A stretch of DNA of 64,000 nucleotides from Atherinomorus stipes (Eukaryota > Chordata > Actinopteri > Atheriniformes > Atherinidae), in assembly GCA_023101725.1 (NCBI GenBank), contig JALJCO010013654.1, positions 558,001 to 622,000 of the forward strand. The letters run 5' to 3'. The translations under genes were made by a program, and so were the position numbers. Below, piece after piece: positions 46,906 through 58,386 of the stretch (positions are counted from its first letter, which is position 1; every line of letters begins with the position of its first letter). A model generated the notes under the pieces. The model made no database searches, was not told where the DNA came from, and worked only from the letters and a program-made list of their open reading frames with translations.

Positions 46906-48122
46906 ATTAATCGATAAGGAAATGTATTAAGTAAGAAGAAAACTAAAAATTACTCTATTTTGTCACCCATGCAAACCCCTTAAAAAAAGATAAAAAAAAA
47001 ACGGTCTGCAAGCGTCCTATCTTTATCCCTCACCAGACAAAATGAAAGGAAATATAAACGGCAAAAAGAAATACAAGGAGGGATGGGGAAGTAGGAAAAA
47101 AAAAAAAAAAAATATAGAAAACGTGAAAATTAAAAATATAATTAAAATATAATAAATAAAAAATTGGAAACGCAACACCATCCAAAAAACCCAAAAACAT
47201 GTAAAAAAAAAATTTAAAATAAAATAATTTATAACAACCTTTAATAGGTCATTAGTCACTGTTTTTTAAAATGCCGTTGGTATACTTATATTGTAATAAA
47301 TTCAGCTAAATCGTATGTTTACCTCCAGAAGGTATCAAGTTTGGAAAAGAAAAAGAAATATCTGAACCATGAATTTAGCATGGCACACCAGCCTGACTAA
47401 CGCCATGTATGAGATACACGGCAAGTCTTGACTTGACCATTAAATTCTCTTTTTTCAATGACAGTGTTGTGTCTGGGGGTCTGTCACCATCCAACAGCTG
47501 TGAGAAAATCTAAAAATTCTTCCAGGAAAGGACTCCACTGATGTGGACTTGTTGAACAAAAAAGGATTTTATTTCCATCAGGCCTGCATCTAAATTGAGG
47601 CTTGGTGCACCAGAGTCAAGAAGGATCTTTAGCCAGTCCAGAATGGAGGAATCTCTGCTTGTGTCTGAACCAGCTTTGTTAAATTGTCCACATACTCATT
47701 TGTCTTCGGCATCAGTCTCAGAGCTCGACTTCAGAACAGCTGAGAGAACTGATTTAGACATGAAACATGATTCCTCATCCAGACAGGAGCTTTATGTGGT
47801 AATGGTGCATACACAAATGGATTGAAACAACTCGTTAGACTTTGGCTGTTACTGTTCAATCAAAACCTCAGTTAAACAGATCCCTCTGAAACGCTAATAT
47901 CTCCGTGCATCTAAGAATCACCATTTATCTACTCATCGCACATGAGAGCCTAATAGTAAAGACCAGATGTGGGCTGAAGGAGTTTTTTTTTTTTTTTTTT
48001 TGTCAAATAACAACAAATAAGCTTCATTTGGGGGATCTCAAATTGGCTTAAGAGTCCACACACATATTTAGATACCAGTCTTCCTATAATAAAACCTTTT
48101 TTTATGTGGTAGGACAAAGGAG
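46906..48122. other. Non-genic DNA with A and T runs
   Basis: A-rich between 46985 and 47230, then ordinary AT-rich sequence with a T run at 47983-48001. No gene recognised. Confidence 0.45.
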
Positions 48123-48193
48123 GTCCCAGATGGGATTTGATCCCCAGACTCACAGGTGAGAGTCATGTATGCTAACCAGTCAGCCAAAGGGAC
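48123..48193 (-). other. tRNA-like sequence (SINE head or tRNA pseudogene)
   Basis: On the minus strand, 71 bases begin GTCCC and end GGGAC, a perfect 5-bp acceptor-type pairing. Inside are an A-box-like TGGCTGACTGGTTAGCA, a central GACTC/GAGTC stem and a B-box-like GGGGATCAAATCCC. The acceptor stem is short of the normal 7 bp and the T arm is irregular, so a functional tRNA is unlikely. No SINE body was recognised downstream. Confidence 0.45.
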
Positions 48194-48854
48194 ATCTCCT
48201 TGCCACATCTATATACTGTAAACACTTGTAAGTGTGAAAAAAATCATTTTATTTAGCCTAACTCATTGTGAAGAAAGGTAGGGGCACCCTTCATAGTACC
48301 CAGTTTAGCACGCCACTTGTGTTAAGGTCTGAGTCCGAAGGAGGGTCATTCTGCTGCATCCTCAGCCTTTTGCCTTGTACCAGTGTTTATCTGTTCAACT
48401 TATCACCTAGTAAAGAACTCGTAAACAGGTTTTCCCTGGAAAAACACAAAAGTTGTCAGATACTTAAATAGTGGATCTGGTTTTATTGAAGTTTTTTGTC
48501 AAAAAATTAGAAATGATAATATAGTCATGTGTAATCAGTACAAAGATTATTTTTGTGTTACAATTAGAGTCAAAGTAAATTTAGTACCAGAATAATTATA
48601 GCCCTTTGTGACATTAAGGCTTAAAACATATGAAAATCAACAACAAAGAAATGTAAAATTCAAGGTTATATGTAAAAGCATTCGGTAACTTAGTGAAAAG
48701 CATTGCATGTGTAAATATAATATCAAAATTTCAATTCTTGGGTATAAAAAAGTAACAAAAATCACGTGCTTGTTTGTAATATCCAAATTTGAATAATTGA
48801 AGTATCTTAAAAATGTTCTCATGGGAACTAGAAGAAGCATGTATGTTTCCAAGG

Positions 48855-48924
48855 CAAAAAAAAAAAAAGAAAAAAAAAAAAAAAGAAAGAAAGAAAAAAA
48901 AAGAAAGAAAGAAAGAAAGAAAGA
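48855..48924 (+). repeat. A-rich (GAAA)n simple repeat
   Basis: An A run grading into GAAA units. Confidence 0.85.
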
Positions 48925-49080
48925 GTAACAGCTTTGTCTCACCACATAGCTGCCAGATAAGGCCGCCTATCAGACAGAATGCAGCAATTTCTCTCCTTTA
49001 AAAACGTGATCTTTTCAAGCCTCTGCAAACAAGTTTTCAAGGTGAAAGAGTTAAACAAGATATACATACATATATATATA

Positions 49081-50030
49081 CACACCGGCCACTTTATTAG
49101 GTACACCTGTCCAACTGCTCGTTAACGCAAATTTCTAATTAGCATATGACGTGGCAGCAACTCAATGCATTTAGGCATGTAGACATGGTCAAGATGATCT
49201 GCTGCAGTTCAAACCGAGCATCAGAATGCCAACAACCATGCCACTTTGAACGTTGCATGGTTGTTGGTGCCAGGCGGGCTGGTCTGAGTATTTCAGGAAC
49301 TGCTGATCAACTGGGATTCACGATCATCTCTAGGGTTTACAGAGAATGGTCAGAAAAAGATAAAATATCCAGTGAGCATTGAGCAACAGTTCTGTGGGCA
49401 CAAATGCTTTGTTGATGCCAGAGGTCAGAGGAGAATGGCCAGACTGGTTCGTGCTGATAGGAAGGCAACAGTGATTCAAATAACCACTTGTTTCAACCGA
49501 AGTATGCAGAAGAGCATCTCTGAATGCACAACACATCCAACCTGGAAGCAGATGGACTACAGCAGCAGAAGACCACACTGTGCGCTACTCCTGTCAGCAA
49601 AGAACAGGAAACTGAGGCTACAATTCGCACAGACTCACCAACATTGGACAATAGAAGATGGAGAAATGTTGCCTTGTCTGATGAGTCTCAATTTCTGCTA
49701 CGAAATTCAGATGGTATGCTCAGAATTTGGTATCAACAGCATGAAAGCATGGATCCATCCTGCCTTGTATCTATGGTTCAGGTTGGTGGTGGTGGTGTAA
49801 TGGTGTGGGAGAGATTTTCTTGGCACACTTTGGGGCCCTTAGTACCAACATGGCATGGTTTAACCACCACAGCCTACCTGAGTATTGTTGCTGACCATGT
49901 CCAGCCCTTTTTGACCACAGTGTAGCATCCTCTGACGGCTACTTCCAGCAGGACAAGTCATAACAATGTCATAACGTGCCATGTCATAAAGCGTGAATCA
50001 TCTCAGACTAGTTTTTTGAACATGAACTAT
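49081..50030 (+). mobile_element. Tc1-like transposon, 3'-truncated
   Basis: The left end CACACCGGCCACTTTATTAG follows a TA repeat. Interrupted frames encode a transposase: an HTH-type part (ARRAGLSISGTADQLGF, then ISRVYREWSEK), a second part (RRMARLVRADRKATV) and a DDE part (MVWERFSWHTLGPL). The sequence stops matching just after the second catalytic region (YFQQD near 49940), before the final glutamate and the right terminal repeat. Frameshifts confirm that it is dead. Confidence 0.85.
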
Positions 50031-50960
50031 TAAAAAGTACAAAAGTAAAATCTATACGATAACTTTGACTATTGCAGTTGCACAGAATTTGTGACATTAC
50101 GGACAAAAACACCAAAAGGTTGAACAGACTAGTAAAAAAAAAAAAAAAATTAAGGGGGGGGGGGGGGCTCTGTGTTGGGCAGGAGACTGGACACACTGAG
50201 AACACTAGTGGAGAGGATTATGCTGAATAAACTGAAAGCCATAATGGACAATGGCAGGCACCCGCTTCACTAATTTCTTGAGCAGCAGAGGAGCTAACAT
50301 TTAAGCTCACTTTAACTGGGCATGTATGAAAGCTTTGTAAATGACTTTTGTAGATCACTGTCCATAGCATGAAAGCTTCATTATTAATTTGTAGTTAGAA
50401 ACAGATGTGTGTGGAGTGTCTTTGTCTTTCAACATATAGGACTCACACTGAGCTGAAATTTCTTCATTGACTTGTTGGGAAGTACAAATAAGTACAAATA
50501 AGTGATGACTTGCACCGGTTGACAGAAAAAATTAATCGTGATGTGAAAGAAGTAGGATATGTTTTTTTTTGTTGTTGTTGTTTTTCTTTTAAGAAATAGG
50601 TTATGTTATCTTTAGAAAAAGTCACTGGTTTGTAATTCATTTATTCAATGTCAGACGCCAAGTCTCATGACGTACGTCACCATGTAGGTAGGCTACAGGG
50701 CACAGTACGAGGAAAGATTAGTTTATTAGTTTATTTAAAGAGATTTTACGTTTTGATATTATTTTGATGTGGGATTTGTTTTTAAAAATCCAGTTGTTCA
50801 CTTAAATAATATAGAGCAACTACTAGAAGTTGCACTTTTTTAAATAAGACTCAAAAACTGTACCTACAACATAAAACTTTTGAAAGCGAGTTAAAGCTCC
50901 TTTCTATTTTTTATTGTGAGGAAAATCTGATATGTATGATGTTAAACTTTTCAGTGTTTT
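50031..50960. other. Non-genic DNA
   Basis: Contains an A run and a G run at 50134-50167. No gene recognised. Confidence 0.45.
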
Positions 50961-50999
50961 CAGTGCACATTTAAATTGGACCTTGTTCACGTTCAACCA

Positions 51000-51227
51000 G
51001 AGGGGGGCGGAGTCAGGGCGACACGAGCACAAATACAAGGGAACGTTGCAAAGAAAGTACCCATAAGGGAGAGGAGCATGCATTATGCAGACTCAAACCT
51101 GACGTCGACTGCAAGCACGACAGATTTATTCGTCTGTGATGCACGAGTTGATGGCAACTTTCTAAGGATTTCCTGCTCAGAAACGACCCAAGATTTTTCC
51201 ACCATGCAGTGCAGCCTCAGCTGTCAG
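51000..51227 (+). promoter_or_regulatory. Promoter-like region with untranslated first exon of an unidentified gene
   Basis: A CpG-bearing stretch (GGGGGGCGGAGTCAGGGCG near 51002-51020) leads into sequence ending CAG before the strong donor GTGAGT (51228). ATG at 51203 in the good context ACCATGC would give a 16-codon upstream frame that stops in the next exon. The transcription start is not defined. Confidence 0.45.
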
Positions 51228-51644
51228 GTGAGTGATTCTTTTAATGATTCAGCGACGTAGTGGTTGAAGAGTCTGCTTTCTAACGCTTTCCTGCACGCGG
51301 GTGATGTGAGTGTGTCTGAGCTGATTTCTTGGGATCTGCAGCTGCCTGACTGGACTCATAAACCAATGCTGAAGACTTCTCAGCCCACATTTGGTTTTAA
51401 TGATCATGTTCACATGCGAGACTAGTATCCAATACGTGCAGACTGTGCAAGGCTGAAACGACGGACAGACAACTGAATCAGGACCCGGTGTAGTTGGTCT
51501 AACTTCGCAGACAGCGGTACGTCGTAAAAAGGAGGAGAGAGAGAGAGCAGCGAGAATAGTTGCCCTATCTTTATTATTTGTTGGAGAAGTGAAGCTTACA
51601 TTGGATATTGGATTCACTCCCACTTTTTTTTCTTTCGATTTCAG

Positions 51645-51837
51645 AGAAGAGACGAAGGTCCGCTACTCTGACGAAAGAAAAGATCTTAACTAGAGGAAAC
51701 AAACGAATAAGAGTAGACAATTCGACAGTTTTTCAGGCTGAAGCTGTGGGGTTGGGTTTGTGGGTGTTTTTTTCTGATTGCTTGTCTGCAAGACTGCGTA
51801 AAATGTAATCAGATTTCATGGCTGGAGACGGAGAAAG
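51645..51837 (+). CDS. Candidate first coding exon of an unidentified gene
   Basis: A pyrimidine-rich acceptor (TTTCGATTTCAG at 51633-51644) opens an exon that ends at AG before GTAAAG (51838). It contains ATG at 51818 giving MAGDGE plus two bases. The start context is weak except for G at +4. If real, most of the exon is 5' UTR and the protein continues beyond the window or in exons I cannot see. I do not recognise the protein. The first 173 bases may alternatively be intronic. Confidence 0.4.
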
Positions 51838-52074
51838 GTAAAGGAAAAATTCTTTTAAATGTCCACGTTATTTAAAAGGGCACAGGAAGGAGAACGCGCG
51901 GGTTCGATATGTCATTTTTTTAAGTAGGGGGAGAGGGCAGACACCAAGAAATTTGCATTGCTTAAAAAATGACCAGTGGCGCGAATGACCAATTTGAAAG
52001 TGATAAAACTGAAAACGTTTTGACAGCTGAAATGAGAAAATGGCACTCTGTTGAAGTTGGGGAAGTCATGCTTG

Positions 52075-52112
<38 letters not shown>

Positions 52113-52288
52113 GTTAACAGGTTGCAGACCGTTAGAAAAGTAGATTGTCCAGTCATTTAAAACGGCATGTACCTGTAACAGGCAGTTGAGTATGTTTAGG
52201 GAGCAAGTGACAACAGACAAATGTTAACGAATTATTAAGACTAAAAGTGGCCCTTATGAATAAACCTTGTTTCTGTCGCACCTTACAC
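51838..52288. other. Non-genic or intronic DNA
   Basis: Contains a T run of about 31 at 52079-52109. No exon seen. Confidence 0.45.
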
Positions 52289-52490
52289 CAGTGTTTGCCA
52301 AATCCGGTCTTCGGGACCCACTGCCCTGCATGTGTTCCTACTTCAACACCTGATTCAGATTCATGAACTTCCTCAAAGTTCTTTGCAGGCCTTTTAACGA
52401 GCCATTCATTTGATTCAGGTGTGAAAAGTTAGGGTTGTCTCCTAGACATGCAGGACAGTGGGTCCTGAGGACCGGAGTTGGGAAACGATA
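52289..52490. mobile_element. Inverted-repeat element, family A, uninterrupted copy
   Basis: The ends CAGTGTTTGCCAAATCCGG and its inverse (CCGGAGTTGGGAAACGATA) match the family A copies at 18597 and 22712. It is continuous where the copy at 18597 carries a family B insertion, which proves the nesting. Confidence 0.8.
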
Positions 52491-53094
52491 GGCGTGTCAC
52501 TCTTGTCTTTATCATACAGATTACAGATCCAGATTATGTATGATAATCACAACTAATGAATCTTAATGCAGGGTCTGATGGCTTTCAATGGCTTGAATCT
52601 CAAGTAAAGTTTGCTCACAAATGTCTGGATATTAAAGGTTGAATATGGAACATTTTTATTAAAAGCTATATTAAAAAAAAAAAAAAAAAAAAAAAACCTC
52701 CACAGGTCGTTTGGGAGTGTACAGAATGAAAGTACAACATTTCTCAGAAAAATTATATTTAGCCTAAAAATAATTATAAAATAATTTTTTTACGGGTTCG
52801 ATAATGGCATTTTATTTACGTCTATAAGCCAATACACGCCGCGGTTGCAGGTTGCCAAATACGATCTCTGTGTGGCAACAATATTTTGGTCATAGTCAGG
52901 CTTGTACAGGGGAAACCCGTGGAGACGACGAGTGAAGCAGCTGCTTCAGAGCCCTGGAGATATTGTTTTCAAATTCAAATCAAATTTTATTTATATAGCA
53001 CTTTTCATGCATAGCAGCTTTACAAAGTGCTTCACATAATAAAAACAACACATTACATCAGCAGTCCCACAAGTTTATCTAAAACAGCACACAT

Positions 53095-53099
53095 CCCCC

Positions 53100-53130
<31 letters not shown>

Positions 53131-53137
53131 ACACACC
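53095..53137 (+). repeat. Poly-C then (CA)n tract
   Basis: About 22 C residues followed by CA units, like the tract at 29337. Confidence 0.85.
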
Positions 53138-53227
53138 ACCCCAAGAACAGAGTATCCCGAAAGACATGTCTTGGCACCCGGTGAAGGAACGATATTCTGG
53201 GGTCCATCCATGTCAGGGTCCATCCCG

Positions 53228-53264
53228 CCCCATTGCCACATAGGCCGCCTATGTGGCAATGGGG
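53228..53264. repeat. Perfect 18-bp inverted repeat with 1-base spacer
   Basis: CCCCATTGCCACATAGGC is followed by one C and then its exact inverse complement. It could form a hairpin or cruciform. Confidence 0.9.
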
Positions 53265-53615
53265 CTGTTTCTGAGGAGGAGTGACCTGAGAAGAGCAAAA
53301 CCTGGAGTTAATTCAGGTGAAGACTTCACTAAATGGACCCACATAAACGTTTTCCACGGAGTCAAAACACGGAAATGGCGACTTTCCTCCTGGATCGGTA
53401 AGCTAGCTTGTTTGCTAACGTGGCTAACGTTAGCTGTCGGTTATAAACTCCTCTGCGTTAGCCTACTTGTTGGACATGCTGCAGACTGTTGGTCACTTGC
53501 GTATTGGCAGCGAGCCTGGCATCCCAGCGGCTGGAGTTGTTTTTCTGCCGTTGCAACTACAACCTAGACACACGTGATGTCGCTGTTCTGTCCGTATTCC
53601 ATATTCAACCTTTAA

Positions 53616-54779
53616 AGCGTGATAACTTAAAACTGCTTATAAGAGAAGTGCAAGTATGTGCGGATGTGTGCAAGCCCCTACATTGTTAGGCTACATCTTT
53701 GTATTAAAGCAAGAATACAGCACATAGGCCATAGCTGTTTTTTTTTTCAAGGTAAATTGGCAAACATTTTTAAGATAAATGGAAAACTGTCAGGTCAGTA
53801 TATGAACAGCTTGGTAAGATTAGCATTGTTAAAGTATGTCTTATGTCCCAGAATCCATATCTTGGAAAGTTGGGTCATAATCCGCGTCGTTGTGTGCAAC
53901 TAGTTCTGCTCAACACTTGTAATTGGATCTATTTTCTGCTACAAATCAACACAGACCCATTATCGCACAAAATCAGCTTTGCTGGCAACAAACAGGTTCT
54001 GGATTATGTTTAGCATCTTGGACTTTCACTTTTATTCACAATTAGGGCTGTCACTATTATGACAATCTTCTAATATTATTTGGAATTTATTTTCATAACT
54101 GACTTTGTTCACCTGCTTAGAAACCTTTACACGAAACAAAACAAATGTAATTTTTCCATGTTTTCTGTTGTGATAGATTGATGAACCCTCAATGATGTCA
54201 GTGACAGATTTATACTGCCACCAAGTGTTTGTTTTGAAGTTCACCATATGTGCAGCAGCAGAGCTTTGCATTCCTGTGAGGATTTGTTTACATTAACAAC
54301 GCACACTACAGAACTTCTGCTGATTTTTCTACGGCTAATTCTGCTTCCATCTCTTATCCTACCTGTACTGTGAGCTCTCTCTAGCCAGTAAAACATGGCC
54401 TTAGCTTAACTCTTGTCTTATGTCTGCCTCCATTTCTTTTCTTTTTCTTTCTTTCCCTCTCTTCTTCCTGCGGGTGAAAATTTCTAAAGTAAAGGAGAAA
54501 TGTGAAACTGAGATGCAGGTCAGGCAAGGAGCCGATGTCTCAGCACACAAAAAAAGATGAGTTAGTGAAGTGAAAAACATGTTGACAACAGACAGTTGCC
54601 CAAGTGTGGACATGAGGAGAAATGCGTCAACAAAAGGCTGTTGGGAGGAAAAAACAGATGTGGGGCTGACAGGGCAGAAGGAAAGGCAGATGAGCCAGAG
54701 AGTGGTTGTGTGGAAAGTGGCAGACAGTCCAAGAGAATAGAAACAGAGATGTGACTGGTGCCCTGGCAAAGGTGAGAAA
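53616..54779. other. Non-genic DNA
   Basis: AT-rich without recognisable genes. A GGGCTGTCACTATTATGA segment near 54046 may be one end of a decayed inverted-repeat element. Confidence 0.4.
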
Positions 54780-55345
54780 AAAATTGTAGCTCTTTCCCAC
54801 TGACCAAAAAACCTGTTTAAACCCGCGAACAATTGGCTTTAGTGGCAGTGGGAAAGGCTTACTGAAACGCGTCAACCCATGTGGACCAGCTAATTTCAGT
54901 GGACAAAGTAATAGATGAACAGAGATTAGGATGGGGCATGCCAGCCAAAAGAGGCAGGTGTGAACATGTCCCAAAAGCATGTGGAAGAAGAGTAACGCCT
55001 GCTACACACCGGATACAAATAGAACAGATTTTTGCGCTTTTGAATTTCGTATCTGATCCGGCGCCTCTGTTTATTTTTGCAAGAAGTTTTTATCTTGGAA
55101 ATGGATTGAATTCTCTACTTTTTCCATCCCGCTTCCCGCCATATGTCACAAATTCAGTTGCGGCAAGCACAAAAATTAGATCTGATGCCGAAATAATCGC
55201 TGCTCAAGCCGATTCGCGTGCTCGGCGCTTCAGAGCCAGTGGGAAAGACTTGATCTGTTTAGATGTCCGCCGAACTTTTTTCTTGGAAATTCGGCTCTTT
55301 TCGTGCGGCTGCTGCTCCAGGTGGAAAATGGGCCTAAGGGTGAGT
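54780..55345. repeat. Decayed inverted-repeat elements
   Basis: TTTCCCACTG words (54792, and inverted near 54850 and 55235) and a GCTACACACCGGAT word near 54999 resemble ends of fish non-autonomous DNA elements, possibly nested. Boundaries cannot be set. Confidence 0.35.
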
Positions 55346-55352
55346 TCACTCT

Positions 55353-56228
55353 GACGGTGTGTTCAGACCAAGCGCGATTTGGGCGTCAAAATCGCGCCTG
55401 ACGCCCAAAGTTCGACGCTTGGTCATTAAAAAGTCAGACGCTTGATTTCCAGCGTCTTGACGCCCCTGACACGCGGCGAGAGATGTCCAGCCAAGCCGCG
55501 CTCGCCGCGCCATGGGAGGAGCCTCGCCTTTCTCTTTTCCCTTTCACTGCTCTGTCTGCACCATGGCAGGTGCAGGAGAGAGAGCGGCTCGGCTTTATGT
55601 GATAAATAAAGCAGGGAACGTCATCGTCGGACATCTCTGCTCTGTGTCCGGTCCACAAAATGATTCCAGGTGTTCTGACTGTGATGAGTTTCATCATTAC
55701 TTCAGGAGCTGCTGGCGAGCGGCACTTTCAGCCCTCTGATCCGGCCCAGTTTAACGTCCCGCTGTCCCAATGCGAGGTAGCATTATCAGCCCAGTACATC
55801 CCATCAGCACAGCAGGTCATCAAACCACCGTTCAGAAACCGGGACCGGACACAGATCACATTTTATCCTCCTCTGTCTTCAGATAGAGAGGAGATTCCCC
55901 TGGTTTTTCTGTGTTTCCTCTCCTGTCAGAAAAAGTGTGTCTGTGAAATGACTCGCTCTGATTGGTCAACGCCCCGCGTCAAGACGCCAAAGTTCAGATT
56001 TTCCAACTCCGGCGTCTGACGCCCTTGACGCGCGTCAAGGGCGTCAAACGCTCAAAATCTCATAACTCGACGCGCGAAACGCGCGTAACGCGCCTCGACG
56101 CGCCGCGCCCGACGCGCGAAACGCGCCGCAGGTTTTTCGACGCCTCCTCGACGCGCGTCGGCCATTGACTTTGCATGTAAACCTGACGCCCTTGACGCCC
56201 AAATCGCGCTTGGTCTGAACACACTGTC
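55353..56228. mobile_element. CpG-dense inverted-repeat element
   Basis: About 37 bases at each end are inverted copies with one difference, beginning GACGGTGTGTTCAGACC. The interior is much richer in CpG than its surroundings, and from 56010 to 56165 it consists mostly of reiterated GACGC and GCGC words. No transposase was found, and the superfamily is not clear because target duplications are not evident. Confidence 0.75.
56018..56045. repeat. Perfect 28-bp palindrome
   Basis: GACGCCCTTGACGC followed directly by its inverse complement, inside the CpG-dense element. Confidence 0.9.
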
Positions 56229-57635
56229 AGGCTGTTTGGTCCACTTCCACAGATGGTCCGCTTCGTTTGGCGCCGTTTAAACACCAACCGCATCCTGGTG
56301 CACACCAAAGAAGTGGAGTCTGGTCCACCTGAAAGCCGGGGGTCTCGGTTCACTTGCAAACAGACTATCGTGACTGGCTAGGTCTAAATGGAAGTGACAT
56401 TTACCGACTGCAATAAAGCATCAAGAAGTAGTAGAAGGAAGTGGGTTAGATTATGGTTTGGATAGGAGGATAAACAACTGGAAGATGTCTTGTAGACTAG
56501 AGATGGGTAATAATAAAGCAGCAAGATTTCCACTTTTATTCCTGGTTAATCTCAAAGCCCAGTTTTCTTCTTCTTCCTGCTTTTTCATCATTGATCAGTG
56601 GTTGTTTTGGGGAGTATCGCCCTCTAGCGAGCAGTTGTTTAACCAGGTTTGGTTCACTTTAGTTAACACATTTGAACCAGTACTTTACTGACATCCGGTA
56701 CCGGGGAATTGGTATTTGTACCCACCGGTACCAATTTTCAGTACTTTTGTGTGTGTCTATGTTGTAATGAATCAAAATATTACAGCAAAATCCACTTGTT
56801 TTTATTCTATATGGTGTCGGAGCCATCTGGGTACACAGAGGGCAAACTTCATGATAGATGGTGAATAAATCAATGAGAAAAAAGACAGTGACATCATGCA
56901 TGAACTTGCAACTAGTCCAATTTTGTCATCTGTTCCTGGTCCCTTTTTCATAATGTCTTTATCATTAATCTATTTTTATATATTTGAGTGGAATGAGTCT
57001 TGAGTTGAATATTTTTAATAGACAAAAATACTGAAACAAATAAATAGAAGTAAATTTGTCTTGGACTTTTTCTCTCCTTTTTGCTGATCCGATCCGTGAC
57101 TCAAAAACCATAAACTGCTTCAAACCGTGAAGTCATTGATCCATTGCACTACTACCCACAACATACAGGGACACTGGCACCATGCAACTAAAACATGGCA
57201 CTTTAGAGTAAACACAGAGCCAGTCTGAAACATAAAATGTGCTGTGACCTGTGAACATTGTGGTTTCTGCATTTAGTGTTAAAGTATTTATCAGTAATTC
57301 AGTGAAAGAGGGGAAATGTGAACATTTGCTTTGCAAGTTGATTTCAGTGCGCCCCTAAATTTTCCTCTTGCGCTCCTAAAAATTTAAGTTGGGGGGGCCC
57401 CTGTGCTCCTAGTAAAAAAAGTTAGTCTGGAGCCCTGGATGAGGAGTTTCATAAGGTGTGGGATGAGAGGATGATGGAGGGAGAGACGTGACCTGCATGC
57501 AACCCCTGAACTGGTTTGCTGTTCTGGTTGAGTTCTTGAACGGCAGTTTGTGAACCCCCGCTGACTATTATATGCCTTCTGATTAGATTATTCTGCCTTC
57601 GACTCTGACTTTACACTCTTCTCTGCTGGCTGCAC
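56229..57635. other. Non-genic DNA
   Basis: AT-rich. The words GGTACCGG and GGTACCAATT near 56695-56735 recur inverted near 58720-58760, so a larger decayed inverted-repeat element may span about 56690-58760. Confidence 0.35.
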
Positions 57636-58386
57636 AAGGGCTGGACGATAATTCAATATCAATATATATCGATCGATAGAAGTTTTTTCAATATAAAAAA
57701 AAAGAGGGTCAATAAAAGTTCAATATAGAAGGACAGTTTTCTGCTGTAGCCTATCGGGTAGCATGATATTACAGTCACTCCTTCATCCAAACCAATCACA
57801 AACGCAGACCCAGGCAAAGGCTGAATTGGAATTCAGTGTTATGCCCCTTTCAGACTTGCACTGGAAAGCTGTAATATTGCGAACTCTGTCCTTTATAATG
57901 CCTGCATTCAGACATGTACCGGTTTTTTACCTCAGAGATGTAGCGGACATGTACCGGCTGCTCTACATGTCACAAGAGCGGAAATGTTGCGGCACATCTT
58001 TTTGGCTGAAAGCATAAGAAAATGTTCTGGACAGAGTTGAAAGGAGAGCAGGGCTGTGCTGACTTTTCCGCAACATTTCTTGATGTATGAAAGCGCCGGG
58101 ACACGATAAGTCCACAAGGAAGCGGCATGTTTGTAAAGACGAGTCCGTTTAAGGAGCGGATGGACTTTACCGCTCATATTCCGCAATGCGAGTCTGAAAA
58201 CGGCTTTAGCGTGATCTTTATTATGAGTAAGTCATTCAGCAAAAGCTTAAATGGCCAGGGCTGCACCTAAAACAGCTTTTAATTTGATAATGGGTTTTTA
58301 TAATTTTTTTTTTTATAAATATCGATATCGATCGATACAGATTTTTTCTTATCGATTAATCTTTTTTACTATATTGTCCAGCCCTA
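57636..58386. mobile_element. hAT-like non-autonomous element with a nested element
   Basis: The ends AAGGGCTGGACGATAA and TATTGTCCAGCCCTA are inverted copies, and ATCGATCGATA words sit inside both. The flanks GGCTGCAC and GGCTGCAG match at 7 of 8 positions, the hAT-type target duplication. A second inverted-repeat element lies inside at about 57843-58208. Confidence 0.8.
57843..58208. mobile_element. Inverted-repeat element nested in the hAT-like element
   Basis: The left end CCCCTTTCAGACTTGCA and right end TGCGAGTCTGAAAACGG are imperfect inverted copies. The interior is GC-richer than the host element. Confidence 0.6.

Larger units (their letters stand above)
52632..53615. mobile_element. 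TTAA-flanked inverted-repeat element 2
   Basis: The outermost 19 bases at both ends are identical inverted copies, beginning TTAAAGGTTGAATATGG. TTAA at each boundary suggests a piggyBac-like non-autonomous element. Inside are a retroposon-type tail word (TTTTATTTATATAGCAC near 52985-53003), a poly-C/(CA)n tract, a 37-base palindrome and CpG-bearing sequence. Confidence 0.75.

Noticed and set aside
55512..56019. Open frames inside the CpG-dense element
   Set aside because: High GC reduces stop codons. The translations show no known domain and no homology to a transposase.
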